A stretch of DNA of 64,000 nucleotides from Tetracentron sinense. Lineage: Eukaryota; Streptophyta; Magnoliopsida; Trochodendrales; Trochodendraceae. Below are positions 51,101-61,994 of the stretch, one piece after another (positions within the stretch are counted from its first letter, which is position 1; every line of letters begins with the position of its first letter). The DNA lies in NCBI GenBank assembly GCA_015143295.1, contig CM026551.1, positions 15,115,827 through 15,179,826 on the forward strand, read 5' to 3'. Below the pieces are notes generated by a model. That model ran no database searches and was not told the DNA's origin. It was given only the letters and a program-made list of their open reading frames with translations. Both the position numbers and the translations under genes were made by a program.

Positions 51101-53511
51101 TCAACATAGTTGTAGGGAAACTATTGACAAGATGAGAACCTCGCTTACTAGACTCGCATATGAGGAAGCTCGCTTCCATCATGTCCCGTTTAGTAGTCAA
51201 AGGGGGACTATGTATCTAGGAAGTGATGAGATAGACCCGTGTCTAAAGCCAGTGACTTAGATCCTAAGCAAGTATCGTTGAATTGAAACCTAAGGCACCT
51301 AATTCTCTATAAATATCTCATGTAAGATAGAATTTAAGGTATGGTTGGTCATCCTAATATAATAGGAATGAGACACCTATATCTCATTTCTTACTTTCCA
51401 TTTCCTAAGGATTTTTTGAGCATTGATTCCCATTTCTCGCTTTCACTTTGTTTCTCATTTTTGCTTCTCTCTTTGGTAACTATGCATTTCAGGACAAAAT
51501 ATAAAGTACTAATTTTGAAAAATAAAAATAAAACATATCTCAAAATATTGGAAAGATTGTTCTAGAATTGACAACCAAAGAAGTTTTTCTATTCAATTTT
51601 CAAAACTGCATTGCTGATTTTTGCTAAATTTTTTTGGTTGGATTGGTATTTCAAGCGAAAAGACGCAAGAGGTTGCAAAAATGGAGAAATAAGGTTCAAT
51701 TTTCTCTTTAATCGAACATTAGTATCTGGGTACCATATTGTACTGATACGGTAGGAAACTCACGATAGGCTACCTATACACTATAATATTTACAATACAT
51801 GTGCCTTTTTTTAAAATCTATATCAGTATCCTCAAATGCTGATACATCTCACATGGTATGTATCAATACTCACCATATTTTACACCATCCTCACCACTCA
51901 TCGAGGATGAAAATGCAAGCATAACAGAGAAAAAACTGTCACATTTTTCCTTTTTTTTACACTTGATTTTTGCGGATTTTGTTGGAGGACAAGACTTGTA
52001 AACTTTTTTTTTTAGTTTTCAAAGTATCTCTGCATATGCTGCAAAATGTTTTACACTGGATATTTTGCGAAATGTGTTAAATACCTCATGCTTCTGATCA
52101 TATTCTATTCAATTGGACTCTTTATATTTGAGTCGTTGGATCCGTACCCCCTTAGGTTTGATGTTTGAACGTGTGGTTAGAGTTCCATTTTTCTATTTCT
52201 TTTTTTAAAGAAAAGCAATCAGTCCCGAATCTTCTGCAGATTTAAAATCAAGGAAGGCTGGAAATTGACCTTCCTTCTTGAAGGATTCCAATGGGATGCT
52301 AATTGGTTCTGGTTAGTTGGATGTTTCTCCTAGGTGGGACAGTCTCTGTTCCCCCCTACATGTGTTCCTCCATATAGCTCTTCTCTTTTAGACAGTTAAT
52401 TTCTAAAGAATCATAACTTATGTTTTTGCTTGAGTAAGGTCATCACAATGCCTCTTTAGTCTGCTTTGACCATGATATCGCATAGGAATTTTGCTAGCCT
52501 TAATCGTGGGCACCATTAATCGTCCCATTCCTGGCAAAAGGACAACCACTTTTGAGCGTGGGCACCATAGCACCCCAAAGTGGTTGTTTCTTTCCAGGAA
52601 CCAGCGATTAAGGCTAGCACTCCCCTTTCACATAAATTTCAGGTACTACTTTCCTTTACAAATTGAAATGAACTTGGGTTTACCAAGTTTCTAATCTGGT
52701 AGCTTTCCTGTCACTAAAGTTTAGTCATTCTTGTGTTTCCGAATGGTGACCATCAGTTTCATATGGTTGTTTTTATGTTATATACACTGCAGGGTTAATT
52801 TTGATTGAATACCTCAAAGGACGGGTTAAAGATTTGCCAGTTCTTCCAGACTTGGCTGAGTCTTCCACATTTTTAGATGGCTGCAAATTATTAAATTGGA
52901 ATCCAACGGACAGCTTTGGCACTATGACTATTGAAGACCTAAGGGCATCGATTGATATTAAAGCAAGAAAGAGAACATCAGAAAGGTAAGTACAAGCTGA
53001 ACGGCTTGTTTGATCATCATTATAAATTGGGGTAGGGCTCGTCCAAGAGGTAACCCACTAATGACCTTATTGATGAGTCGGGGAACCACATATGCATTGT
53101 GGCACCGACACACCAACCTTTATGGTGTTGAGACCCCTTGATTTTCTTCCATATGGGTGTTTGTTTGTGATGATAACTCTGGCATGTTTACACTCTGTTT
53201 TGGGGAGAAGATGCCTATGCTCCAAATACATGCAAAATATGGTTAAGCTTACTATTTTTTGGAGTGCAAGTGAATTCTCCTTAAAAGATGGTTTACACTT
53301 TCACCCAAATAACTTTATTCTGAAACTGTTTCAATCAAACAACCCAACAATAAGTAAACGGAATGTATCATACCATTTATTCTCTTGTGAAGGATTTGTT
53401 ATTCTGCTGTTTGTTTGGAATAGAACTGTGGTAATACTTGGCTATCTCTTGTTCAGACCATGTGAAGAAGCGGTTCCAAATAGGAAGAAACAAAAGACCG
53501 AGGAATCGTAG
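41902..53511 (+). CDS. small unrecognised plant protein, about 142 residues, four coding exons
   Basis: Proposed exons: 41902-41979, 46299-46401, 52793-52985, 53457-53511 (TAG). All introns are GT-AG and the phases match (0, 1, 2), which is strong support although the family is not recognised. The protein starts MDEDEDFGNNRLEDVSWLCS, has an acidic N terminus, then a helical segment (LINLKKLVIQRAKVIGYEVL, KFDLKMLRALG) carried on into LIEYLKGRVKDLP, a motif STFLDGCKLLNWN, and a basic tail (RKRTSER, PNRKKQKTEES) that looks like a nuclear-localisation signal. The reading frame is open upstream of the chosen ATG, so an earlier start is possible. The gene covers 11.6 kb because of introns of 4.3 and 6.4 kb full of repeats. 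I infer a conserved nuclear protein and cannot give a function. Confidence 0.65.
42096..42360. repeat. old direct repeat, period about 160 bp
   Basis: The phrases ATGGAAGAT, TGAATTT(G/A)CAAATTG and CTCCATTTC recur in the same order at 42096-42195 and 42255-42360 with many differences. The second unit overlaps the start of the recent 1.7-kb duplication. Confidence 0.6.
42590..43919. mobile_element. hAT-like element with CAATGTTTTAAAACT ends, copy 1
   Basis: The ends CAATGTTTTAAAACT and AGTTTTAAAACACTA are inverted, flanked by GTGTAAT repeats of 7-8 bp. Both subterminal parts have GAGTTGACTCG-like phrases. The middle has a pyrimidine-rich stretch (42780-42990) and the nested element at 43218-43731. 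No transposase is recognised. Confidence 0.65.
43218..43731. mobile_element. nested hAT-like foldback MITE, copy 1 (514 bp)
   Basis: It begins CAATGTTTAAAATGTG and ends CACGTTTTTTAAAACACTGGA, flanked by gtttgaac (43210-43217) and ctttgaac (43732-43739). GAGGCGTAAGCCTCA-type phrases pair between the two halves, and a TA/GA microsatellite lies in the middle. Confidence 0.7.
44286..45658. mobile_element. hAT-like element with CAATGTTTTAAAACT ends, copy 2
   Basis: This is the duplicate of 42590-43919, produced by the tandem duplication rather than by transposition, since its flanks are duplicated too. Confidence 0.65.
44927..45443. mobile_element. nested hAT-like foldback MITE, copy 2
   Basis: Duplicate of 43218-43731, with the same flanking phrases gtttgaac and ctttgaac. 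It lacks a short segment present in copy 1 and has a longer (GA)n run. Confidence 0.7.
50498..50540. repeat. (TTGGTA)n microsatellite
   Basis: About seven perfect hexamer units. Peptides of repeated Val-Leu or Pro-Ile read from this stretch are artefacts of the repeat. Confidence 0.9.
52492..52620. repeat. imperfect long hairpin
   Basis: GCTAGCCTTAATCG at the left pairs with CGATTAAGGCTAGC at the right. Further in, TCCTGGCAAAAGGACAACCA pairs imperfectly with TGGTTGTTTCTTTCCAGGA. It lies near the 3' end of the 6.4-kb intron. It could be a small MITE remnant or a small-RNA precursor fold. Confidence 0.6.
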
Positions 53512-53858
53512 GTTCCTTTCAAGCCCACTGATGTGTGTAACATTCTTGAATATCATCCCTTTTTCTTGCCAGAGAGATGGCTAGAGTCGATGTGCTATCT
53601 TGCCCCTCGGTGTGCATTGTACCTATAATGGCTATTTACTGGTAGGTGGAACTTAATCCTCTTCTTGAGAATGTTTTGGTTGTAGCCAGTTTGGTAGCCC
53701 TCATTGCATCCGCTACATTCATTGGCTTGGTACTTGTTTTGTTGGGGTAACATATTTTATTGCCTAATGCATAAATTTTGATGATTTGTTGAATCGCTCT
53801 TGCCTTCTTCTAGTAATTAAACACATGCATAGGTTACATTGAATTCATACATAAACAG

Positions 53859-53891
<33 letters not shown>

Positions 53892-55557
53892 TAGAATTCT
53901 GGCCTAAGGGTTCGGGGGCTTAGCTCTGCTGAATTTTTTTGTATAGTAATGGGTCCATAGTGGTCATAAAAGTCGTTAATATTACATTTTTTTTTAGTAA
54001 TGGGTCCATAGTGGTCAAAAAATTTTGTAAGGTTAAATTCTAATAAAAGTCCAAAAACATGCCCCTTTTGAGAGACATTATAGAAATGAGAGGGAAATAA
54101 ATAGCGGACTGTGGATTCAGTTATGTAGCTGAATGCCGGTCTTTGTTGGTCCACACTCCCCTTCTTAACACCCACCAATTGTGGTTAAGATTCACTCACT
54201 CCTAGGGTTCATCCATCCAACCTTGTTTTTTCTTTTTTTAAAAATTACTAACCTTAATCTAGTTAGCTTAACCCTAGTTAAAAGAGGACACGTTGACGGA
54301 TATTCAGCTATCTAGTTGAATGCATGGTCTGTTAATTACTGCTCTAAATAAAATTAATTATATTTTTAATTTTTTATATTATACATATAAAAAATATCAC
54401 AAATTTTTGGAGGAGCCAAACATCCTAGATTCTCAACTAACTAAAGTTTTTTGAGAAGCACAATATATAAATAATAATAAAAATATATTTTTAATGATAC
54501 TATATAGTAAAAAAAGTCAAATTTTGAGAGCGAGCCCAATTTTTATTTCTTGCGATGATTTAATTGTTGCTGTTATCCATTATTTTCCAGCCACTTTTAT
54601 CTGCATCTCGTGTGTTTTGGCCGAGATTTATTAAGAGAAAAAAGCTCATGAAGAGACGGATCAAACCTCATTTAGCCGGCTATTTTCTACACTCTTGCAG
54701 TATTCTCTTGGACTCATCATAACTTATGGCACCTTAGCGGTTAGGTCTGATTGTTTGTGGTATAGGTGTTCTATTACCTCTTACCAAAAAAGAAAAAGTT
54801 ATTCTCTAGGGCAGAAATTGTTGCAGTTTATAACCGTTTTCCAGCCAGCTGCCGCCAAGCCCAACCTCTTCCTGGTCTTACTCTACTGACGAATCTGTCC
54901 CGGCATGCTTGGCGGACATTTAGGACACTAGTTGACAGAGAGGTCCCCTTTTTCTTCGATCAGATAATGCTAGCATCATTTTTTTTTTAAGACAGTCACT
55001 CTCTTTTTGATTGAAGAGAGTGTTAGTTGAAAACAGTCTTTCATATTGCAAATTTTGGAAAATTTTCAAAATGTTAACGGAAAATTTTCAAAATTATAAA
55101 TACCTCGGATTATATTGCGTACTTAAAAGTTAAAACCCATCAAATGACTAAAAGACCATTTTCTTGGTCAAATGAAAACATAGTTGATATTGGATAAAAT
55201 GGTAAAAGGGATGAATTAGTGAAGGGTAAGGAGCAAGCAACAATCCGCTTCTCGCCCAAGGAGAGGACTATTGCTCTTTTTTTGTTTTCAATTAACTACT
55301 TGCACAACCTTGGTTGCAAGAAATCCAGCTGAGAAAGGAATTGAGAGAAAATCATTTCAACGAATGGAATGAGTGTATAGGGAGGGCCCATTCAACTTCC
55401 ATCCTCCTCAGCCGACTCTAAATGGTTATCAAAATGGCAGTTAACAAACGTCTTGCTGCTACAAATGCAAGCAAGCCAACCACGAGCCTACTGGCTGCAT
55501 CCGAGATGGTGCCTCTGCTTTTGAAAGCACCCCATCTCCGACCTAAAGAGCAGACAG
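53512..55557. other. 3' flank of the 142-residue gene and intergenic DNA
   Basis: A probable 3' UTR extends to about 53.8 kb. A TA/GA microsatellite (53860-53892) and a direct repeat of about 22 bp (AGTAATGGGTCCATAGTGGT near 53946 and 53996) follow. Two AT-rich kilobases after that show no gene. Confidence 0.45.
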
Positions 55558-55906
55558 TAGGGCTGTCAATGGTTAGGAACTATATCTGGATCCCATCATC
55601 CATCAGGTCATATGAAGCCAAGATCTTGAATCTAATTATAATCGGATCAGATTTGGATCCAATTTAATTATCCGATTTGATTACATAATAATAATAATAA
55701 CTTTATAAATATATTATAGTATTATTCACAATTTTTATTATAATATTATTTTAAAAAATATTAATATTAAATGAATCATATTCGAATCTTGAATAAATAA
55801 TCGGATTCAGATTCGACAGATCTCGGATTGGATTTGTCACATTTTTAATCGGATGAGATTCGGATCTAGGTAGATCCGATTAAAATCCGATCCAGACAGC
55901 AACCTA
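55558..55906. repeat. foldback repeat with TAGGGCTGTC end
   Basis: Starts TAGGGCTGTCAATGG and ends AGACAGCAACCTA, with GGATC(A/T)GAT / ATCCGAT phrases pairing between the halves around an AT-rich centre. No clear target duplication. It resembles hAT-like elements elsewhere in the window. Confidence 0.5.
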
Positions 55907-56303
55907 ACCCTTTTGGATCACTGGTTCCTACCCTGCCATACGTGAACTACTCTTTACATGCACATATGAAATATGGTGGCAGTTCTTAAATATAACCACT
56001 GTCTCATTATAATAATGACCATGACGATTGGATCACAGGAGGCCCTAATGCTTCTAGTCTTGGTACAAGGGTGCATCTATTTTGATCCTTACAAGTAATG
56101 GCAATGAGCTCTGCGCCACTACAGGCTCTTTGCTCAAACTCCATTTTTTTTTCCAGTAATGACAGAAATATTATATCATGTGGGGAGGCATCCACAGCAT
56201 ATGTAAAGGAAAACATCTGACTGCAGCCACCGATAAGAGTCATACGAAGCCATCCCATAAGATACAAGAACATTTGTATTAGTGTGGATAATCCCAGAAT
56301 TAC

Positions 56304-56729
56304 CTTTGAAACAAGTAACATTCCTGCCTCTTCCTCTAGGTTGCTTGGCAATCCACATTCGAGTCTGATGGCTGCCAAGAGCTGATGTATTTCTTGCATC
56401 TCTTCTATCCTTCTTAGAACCACCAGGCTCCTCTCCCTCTCCCCAACCCTTGTAAAAAGTATTACTTTGCTGGGCTCCTGAGAGACTAGAACAGAACCTG
56501 TTGCCTGCTGCAAATAACAAAAAGAGAAGAACCACTTTAAGCCATTTTGTTTTAGATAGATGGAGGTGCTAAGAAAGAGACACTCCCCACATTCAGACAT
56601 CCAGCTTCAAAACCAACTCCTGGAATGAAGTTCCTTTTGCTCTGGCTTTGACGTTCACTATTGCAAGAGGATGCTTCCGGAAGTGCGTCTTAATTGTTTT
56701 GGCTACACCAGTGATGACATTGCTTCTCC
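56304..56729 (-). pseudogene. CRM-domain (CRS1/YhbY) protein fragment, frameshifted
   Basis: Two exons are seen on the - strand: 56729-56599 and 56507-56304, with GT-AG ends. The first reads RSNVITGVAKTIKTHFRKH then PLAIVNVKARAKGTS, and the second starts QATGSVLVSQEPSKVIL. This matches the RNA-binding CRM domain of plant chloroplast or mitochondrial group II intron splicing factors. After VIL the continuation expected for the family (YKGWGEGEEPG) is in another frame, and the C-terminal hallmark LLAAIRLECGL is back in the first frame, so two compensating indels are present. No other CRM segments were found nearby. I read it as a decayed 3' fragment of a CFM-type gene. Confidence 0.75.
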
Positions 56730-57074
56730 CTGATTTAAGTAGAAATAATATATTACATGAAATCTACATATTATAAGTTCCATGAACTGAAATTAAAGGA
56801 AAATTTGTAGATCCAGAATATCTTCAGGGTGTTGGGGAGGAGAAAAGGAAACACAAATCTACAAAAGCTGCCATATAACTTGGCATTGTGAAAGATATGC
56901 TCAAGACAGCTACTAATGCAAGGTTAAAAGCACCACCTGAGGAAAACCAATCAGGCATCGCGTCCTTATAGATATGTTAAAGAAAAGTAACAATTATTAC
57001 TGAACAGAGTTAATTGGAAGATAAATGATGTGGTAGCCCCATTTTCATGATATTAAAATGACCTCCATCTATAG
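56730..57074. other. intergenic stretch
   Basis: AT-rich; no further CRM-like exon could be recognised here. Confidence 0.4.
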
Positions 57075-57425
57075 CAGTGTTACAAATCTCATTCTTGGGT
57101 TTTATCGACCGAAATTTTTCTCGGGAGATTTTCATATCTGATTTTTTTTCGGGTATTTATCGCCTAAATCACGACAAAGGTTAAACAAATATATTGAAAT
57201 TACAAAAAATAGTAATAAATATCACTAAGTTATAAAACCAACAACATTGTGTATTTCTCATGATATTTTTAATATCCCATCTAAATCTTGTGATATATAC
57301 GAAATAAAAATAGAAAATTATATTTATCGCGAGATTTTTAAAATATCGCGATAAAAACGGAGTTTTAAACTTTAGATGTTTTTCTCGGGAGAAATTGGGT
57401 ATTTCTCGGGAGATTTGTAACAGTG
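57075..57425. mobile_element. hAT-like MITE, CAGTGTTACAAATC family, copy 2
   Basis: Terminal inverted repeat CAGTGTTACAAATCTC / GAGATTTGTAACAGTG. Flanks atctatag (57067-57074) and atctgtag (57426-57433) are an 8-bp duplication with one mismatch. Same family as 17433-17798. Confidence 0.77.
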
Positions 57426-58171
57426 ATCTGTAGTGTGTATATAACAGTTCACAAGCTCATCACCTGGGCTACCTCTCAAATTTACGATGGCCCAAAATTG
57501 GTCTAATCAGATACCCCGAATCATTGTGATCCAACTGCTTTGTTTTGAGTGTTCTATAGTCATTACAAATGTCTAAAATAACATATAAAAAAGAGGCCAA
57601 CTGCACGAATTGGTCCAAATTGTGAATTTTTTTGAGCCGTCTGTGACTTAAGATTATCCAACCATAGTTATCATTGTGAGAAGCGAAAACGAGAAGAAAA
57701 GTGAAAGCGAGAAGCAGAAAGCAAAGCTCAAAAAAACCTCATGAAACGGGAAGCGAAAAATGAGATATAGGCTCCTCATTTCAATTATGTTATTATAGGA
57801 AGCTATATCTTTGATTTTATCTTACATGAGATTTTTATGAAAAATTAGGCGCCTTAAGTTCCAAACCGACAATACTTGCTTAGATTTTATACCCTAAGAT
57901 ATAGATTGTGATCTACCCCATCACTTCACACATACAACTCCATTTGATTACTAAATGAGACGTGATAGAAATAAGCTTCTTAGGAAGCGAGTCTGTTTGA
58001 GAAAACGAGTCTGGGAAACGAGCTTCCCACCCTGTACATAGCTTCCCTGCAATCCAACTAACGAGCAAATGCAATGTTTATACACCATGAAACCTTGGTT
58101 TGATATGATATAAATACCCATTTCTATGTCTTCATAGTTAAGGGTATCCAACCTAGAATATACAATGAGGG
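57426..58171. other. intergenic stretch
   Basis: No gene seen. A short repeat of GAAGCGAAAA/GAGAAG phrases lies at 57680-57770. Confidence 0.4.
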
Positions 58172-59600
58172 TGTAGAGACCCAAAACTTATTTTTCTTGA
58201 AATTAGTGCACATTGAATGAAAATATGAAAATTTTGCTTAAAACATTCAATTAATGTTAATTGATGCCTAAGAATGTTTAATTGGTATTAATTGATGATT
58301 AATATGTTTATGTAAAGTTTTAACTAAAGTTAAAAGTATTGCATGATCCATGGTTAATGTTTAAAGCAAAGAAAATGGTTAAAATAGGCGAATTTGCCTC
58401 TATCATAAGAGGGGTATTTTGGTCATTTTTCATTATTCAAAATTTATGAAAATTTTAGGGTAGATTCTATATGACCTAAAGTAGTTATCCTTCAAATTTC
58501 ATGTTAATCCGATAAGAATTGAGCTCTTTAGAATTATTCAAAGTTTGGTGGCAAAACTGTAAATATGGTGAATGATAACTGCATATATTGTACTGCGAAA
58601 ATAATGTTTTTAGCAATTTTAAAAACTTTCCAATTCTGTTATTACCTATATAAGGACCTTAACTTGTGAGTTTTAGGTATTCCATCATTCTAAAACTTAT
58701 TAGAGAAAAAAAGGAAAGAAAACCTAGGTTTTCTCAAAGGTTTTTGCAAGGAGAAGAAGGAAAAGGCTTGGAGATCATCTACAAAAGCATTCGAAAGCGA
58801 TTCAATCATAGGAAAACGATCAAGGAAAGTACTACACAACTTTTAAGCTAATAATTGTTATAAGATAAGTACTTTTATGATTTTGATATGTTGATATGTG
58901 TTATCATGGTTTGAATGAGTATGTTGAAGGTATGAGATACATGTTTTAAAGAAGAATTGATGCTGAGAATTGGAAGTGAATGAATAATTAGGCACCACAC
59001 ATTGTTCTAACCTAATAATATATATGTTATTACGATTTTAAGATATGAGAATGATGATTTCATGCTTTTAAGTTATGCTGATGAAGGTTTTGTATGATTT
59101 CAAGATGATTTTGTATTAATGATCATGAATGGAACAAGTTCTATGAGATTTGATATGGTATTGATGTTGTGATGATGGATTAAAGATTATATTGAGGTTT
59201 GGGTATGATATTATGATTGTTGTTAGGAACTCTCATGCACATATTTATTGATCTTGATGAAAGTGGTGATTTTTAGGGTTTGCACATGAATGAGATCATA
59301 AGGGAGAGACTATGGTTGAATGATGATTATATATGGAATTCTATGATGTTAACTGTGATTCTATTCTATGTACATAAACTATTCTTGTATGACTTTCATG
59401 TAAATTATGCATAATTAAGCATGTATATGGATTGGTTAAATTTTAGATAGGCAAATACTTAGAGGATGATTTTAAAGCCCGAAATTCATTAACCTTAGTT
59501 ATATGGATGACTTTGGTGAAATTCTATGTTTTGATGTTGAAATCTAAGAAATAATTTTGATGGAAGCTGACCATGACACTCAAGTACATGTCGCATCGCA
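58172..59600 (+). repeat. diverged LTR-like stretch related to the 36-kb solo LTR
   Basis: It begins TGTAGAGACCCAAAAC, like TGTAGAGGCCTGAA of the solo LTR at 36235, and keeps the same order of landmarks: a leader-like GCAAGGAGAAG..GG block (58748 here, 36656 there) followed by GAT(C)ATCT, TTCG(C)AA and ATCATAGG/ATCGTAGG phrases. No matching 3' end was found, so it is a truncated or old copy. Confidence 0.45.
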
Positions 59601-60372
59601 TGATAAGTATTATAAGCACATGTCTCACAAATCCAAGCTCAAGTCCATGTACAAGAACTTTCATGGTCTTGAGAAATGCACCTAATTAAATGTTTGTTAC
59701 TTGCTTGGGGCTTGATTTAACAGTGGTAAATTGATAAGAGGAGCTTCATAAGATTACAAACATGAATTTGGCAATTTCAAACATATAAGAATTCTGACCA
59801 TTAGGAAGCAGGCACAAGATATAGTTAAGATCTTCCAACAGAAAAAAAAAAAGCAATGACAATCGCACAGTGAAATGGTACACTATGTGAGATACACTCC
59901 ACTTCTGTATGAAAAAAACAAGGTGTTAGGAATCTCTTGGTCTCCTCCTTTGTTTCATTGCCTGAGAACTCCACTCCCAAAACTTCAAAAATAAAAGAAA
60001 ATAAAAACAAATAAATCAATGTGTTGTGTCTCTCCAATGTTAATGTAAGGAATCTCACAAACATCAAAATGTTTCTCTTAGACACCCAAACAAACACCTA
60101 CAGGTCTACCTATCCATAGACAACATTCAAAGGCCACAAAAACTAAAAAAATACCTCAAAAGGTTCATATTCCACCATCTCCAAGCATGAACCTTAGAAC
60201 CCATTAACCAAAGCCCTCTAGATGTTAAATCCAACCATGGCCTCGTTTACAAGAAACTAATTTATGGTGTTAACCACCGAATATCTCATCAACAAAACAC
60301 ACAGATTTATACCCCAAAAAAAATCTGCACAAGCATAGTAATTACTCTGAATTCAAAGAAACAAGAACGCAC
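59600..60372. other. stretch without a recognised gene
   Basis: Non-coding as far as I can see. If the - strand exon at 60373-60463 belonged to a complete gene, its next exon should be here; I could not find it. Confidence 0.4.
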
Positions 60373-60463
60373 CAGTATTCGGGGTCACCCAAGAACACTT
60401 CTTTTTGGCCTGTGAAGTATTAGGTGGAGATGCCGATACACTATCAGGAACAACCTTTTCGGA
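60373..60463 (-). pseudogene. orphan exon resembling DNA-3-methyladenine glycosylase I (TAG type)
   Basis: The 91-nt - strand exon reads SEKVVPDSVSASPPNTSQAK then KKCSWVTPNT, with the last base G starting a split codon before a GTGCGT donor. KKRCSWVTPNTDP-type sequence is the typical start of the catalytic domain of plant TAG-type glycosylases, which remove 3-methyladenine from DNA, and a split Asp codon fits. The acceptor is CCAAG. The rest of the domain, including the conserved HDEEWGVP region, was not found in the window, so this is a fragment or the gene continues far away. Confidence 0.45.
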
Positions 60464-61990
60464 CTTGGAAGCATATCAAAAAAAAAAATCGGGTGCGAGT
60501 TTGCTTGAGATTTGCAAAAAAAAATAAAATCTGCACAAGCCGGAATCGGGGTCGCCGGAATAGGGGGTTTTTGCCTCTCAGGTTTACTTGAGATTTGAAA
60601 GAGAGAGAGAAGAGAAATAGAATCAGATGCTTTTGGCGCTCAATTTTTGGATCTCAAAAGATCAAAACCTCATAACTATTCAGGGTCGTTGGATTCTTTT
60701 AAGGTGGCGTGTCTTGCTTGGGTTAAAGCCCGAGCAAGATCCGAGTACTCAATTTCGAGCAGAGGGGTCGGATCCCAAAACCACATATGCAAAAGACATT
60801 AATCCTACAAATTTTAAAAATTGTAATAAAAAGAATAATAATAAGTATATACTTATTAATTATAGAATATATCGGATATTATATCTAAATTATACTTAAT
60901 ATAATAATAAGGCTGACAAGTGCAAGGCACATGGTGGCCTTGTTTTATCTTGATTTTGGTTCACCAATTTTTTTAAAAAATATTCTTAATAAATTGGCAA
61001 AAAAATAGGATGTTAGGGTGAACATAGACATAGAAATGAGTGGATATGTGATTTCTTGCATAATGGTTTAAATGCTCTTGATGATTCATCTTTAAATCCT
61101 AATGCTGTAATGAGGGTGGAAGCTGTGGGGTTTAGCATACCTAATTTATGGTGTTATCCCAGTAAAGCAAAGACTTCTTTAGGTTGAATGTGTGAGCTCA
61201 TTTGGTTCCAAACAAAAAATAGTTCAAAGATTTTAATTTGTAGTTTTTTTAGTCGGCAACATAATCAAATAAAGCAAACGTTAATGGAGTCTTGGAAGTT
61301 CGAACATCATTATACAATATTTCATTCAAGTTCTGGAAATATTCCCAGCTATAACAATAAATAAATAAATATGATTAAAAATCTAGCACCTCATAGTCTA
61401 ATGTAATCTGACACCAAGATAATAAGCTTAGAAATCTGTAATGTAATAGACTCAAATGGGAAGATAATATTAATAAAACCCAACTATTTCCTAGCTTTAG
61501 GGACAAAATATTATCTGCAAATGCACAACACAAGACTTTACTGCAACAAAAGCTTGTTTGAAAACCTCGAATGGAAAGACCCTGCAGAAAAGCCTATTCT
61601 ATCTTTGTCCTAGTTCCTTCCAGACTGCATAAAATATAACCTATAAATTTTTTTGGCAACTTTAAGGTAAATCATGAAATTCTTCTTAGATTTTTCAGTT
61701 CCTTGGGGATATTTTAGAAATTGAAAATTAAACATGACTTCATGGAGAGATTGTTTAATCTGGATTTATATCAAATGGAAAGATTTGAATATCATGTTAG
61801 CAATTGAAGGCCATGGAGCAATCCCTTAAAAGAAAAACAATTCCAAAGTTACAAAAACCCTAGCAACAAAACACCAAAACCCTAGAAATACAAAAACGTT
61901 AATTCCTCCAACATCAAAACCTCAAAGAATATGCTAAATTAAAAGGAGACAACAAAGGCATTAAAGAAAAATAAACCAAGAGAATGAATG
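60464..61990. other. intergenic stretch
   Basis: AT-rich. The part 60470-60660 could be a leader of the glycosylase-like gene on the - strand (pyrimidine-rich on that strand). No gene was found in 60900-61990. Confidence 0.4.
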
Positions 61991-61994
61991 AATG

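Larger units (their letters stand above)
46402..52792. other. 6.4-kb intron of the 142-residue gene, repeat-rich
   Basis: AT-rich DNA with no supported gene. It contains an imperfect foldback region (about 48005-49055) with GCGCCT/AGGCG phrases near each end, a hexamer microsatellite (about 50498-50540), and a strong hairpin near 52492-52620. A short open stretch at 51051-51260 (MIESIYQHIDAISGFN) shows no known domain. Confidence 0.55.

Noticed and set aside
51051-51260. Open frame of 69 codons in the 6.4-kb intron
   Set aside because: No recognisable domain, no splice support, no second similar piece nearby.
59825-60097. 90-codon frame on the - strand rich in Phe and Leu
   Set aside because: AT-rich composition only; no domain and no link to the glycosylase-like exon.
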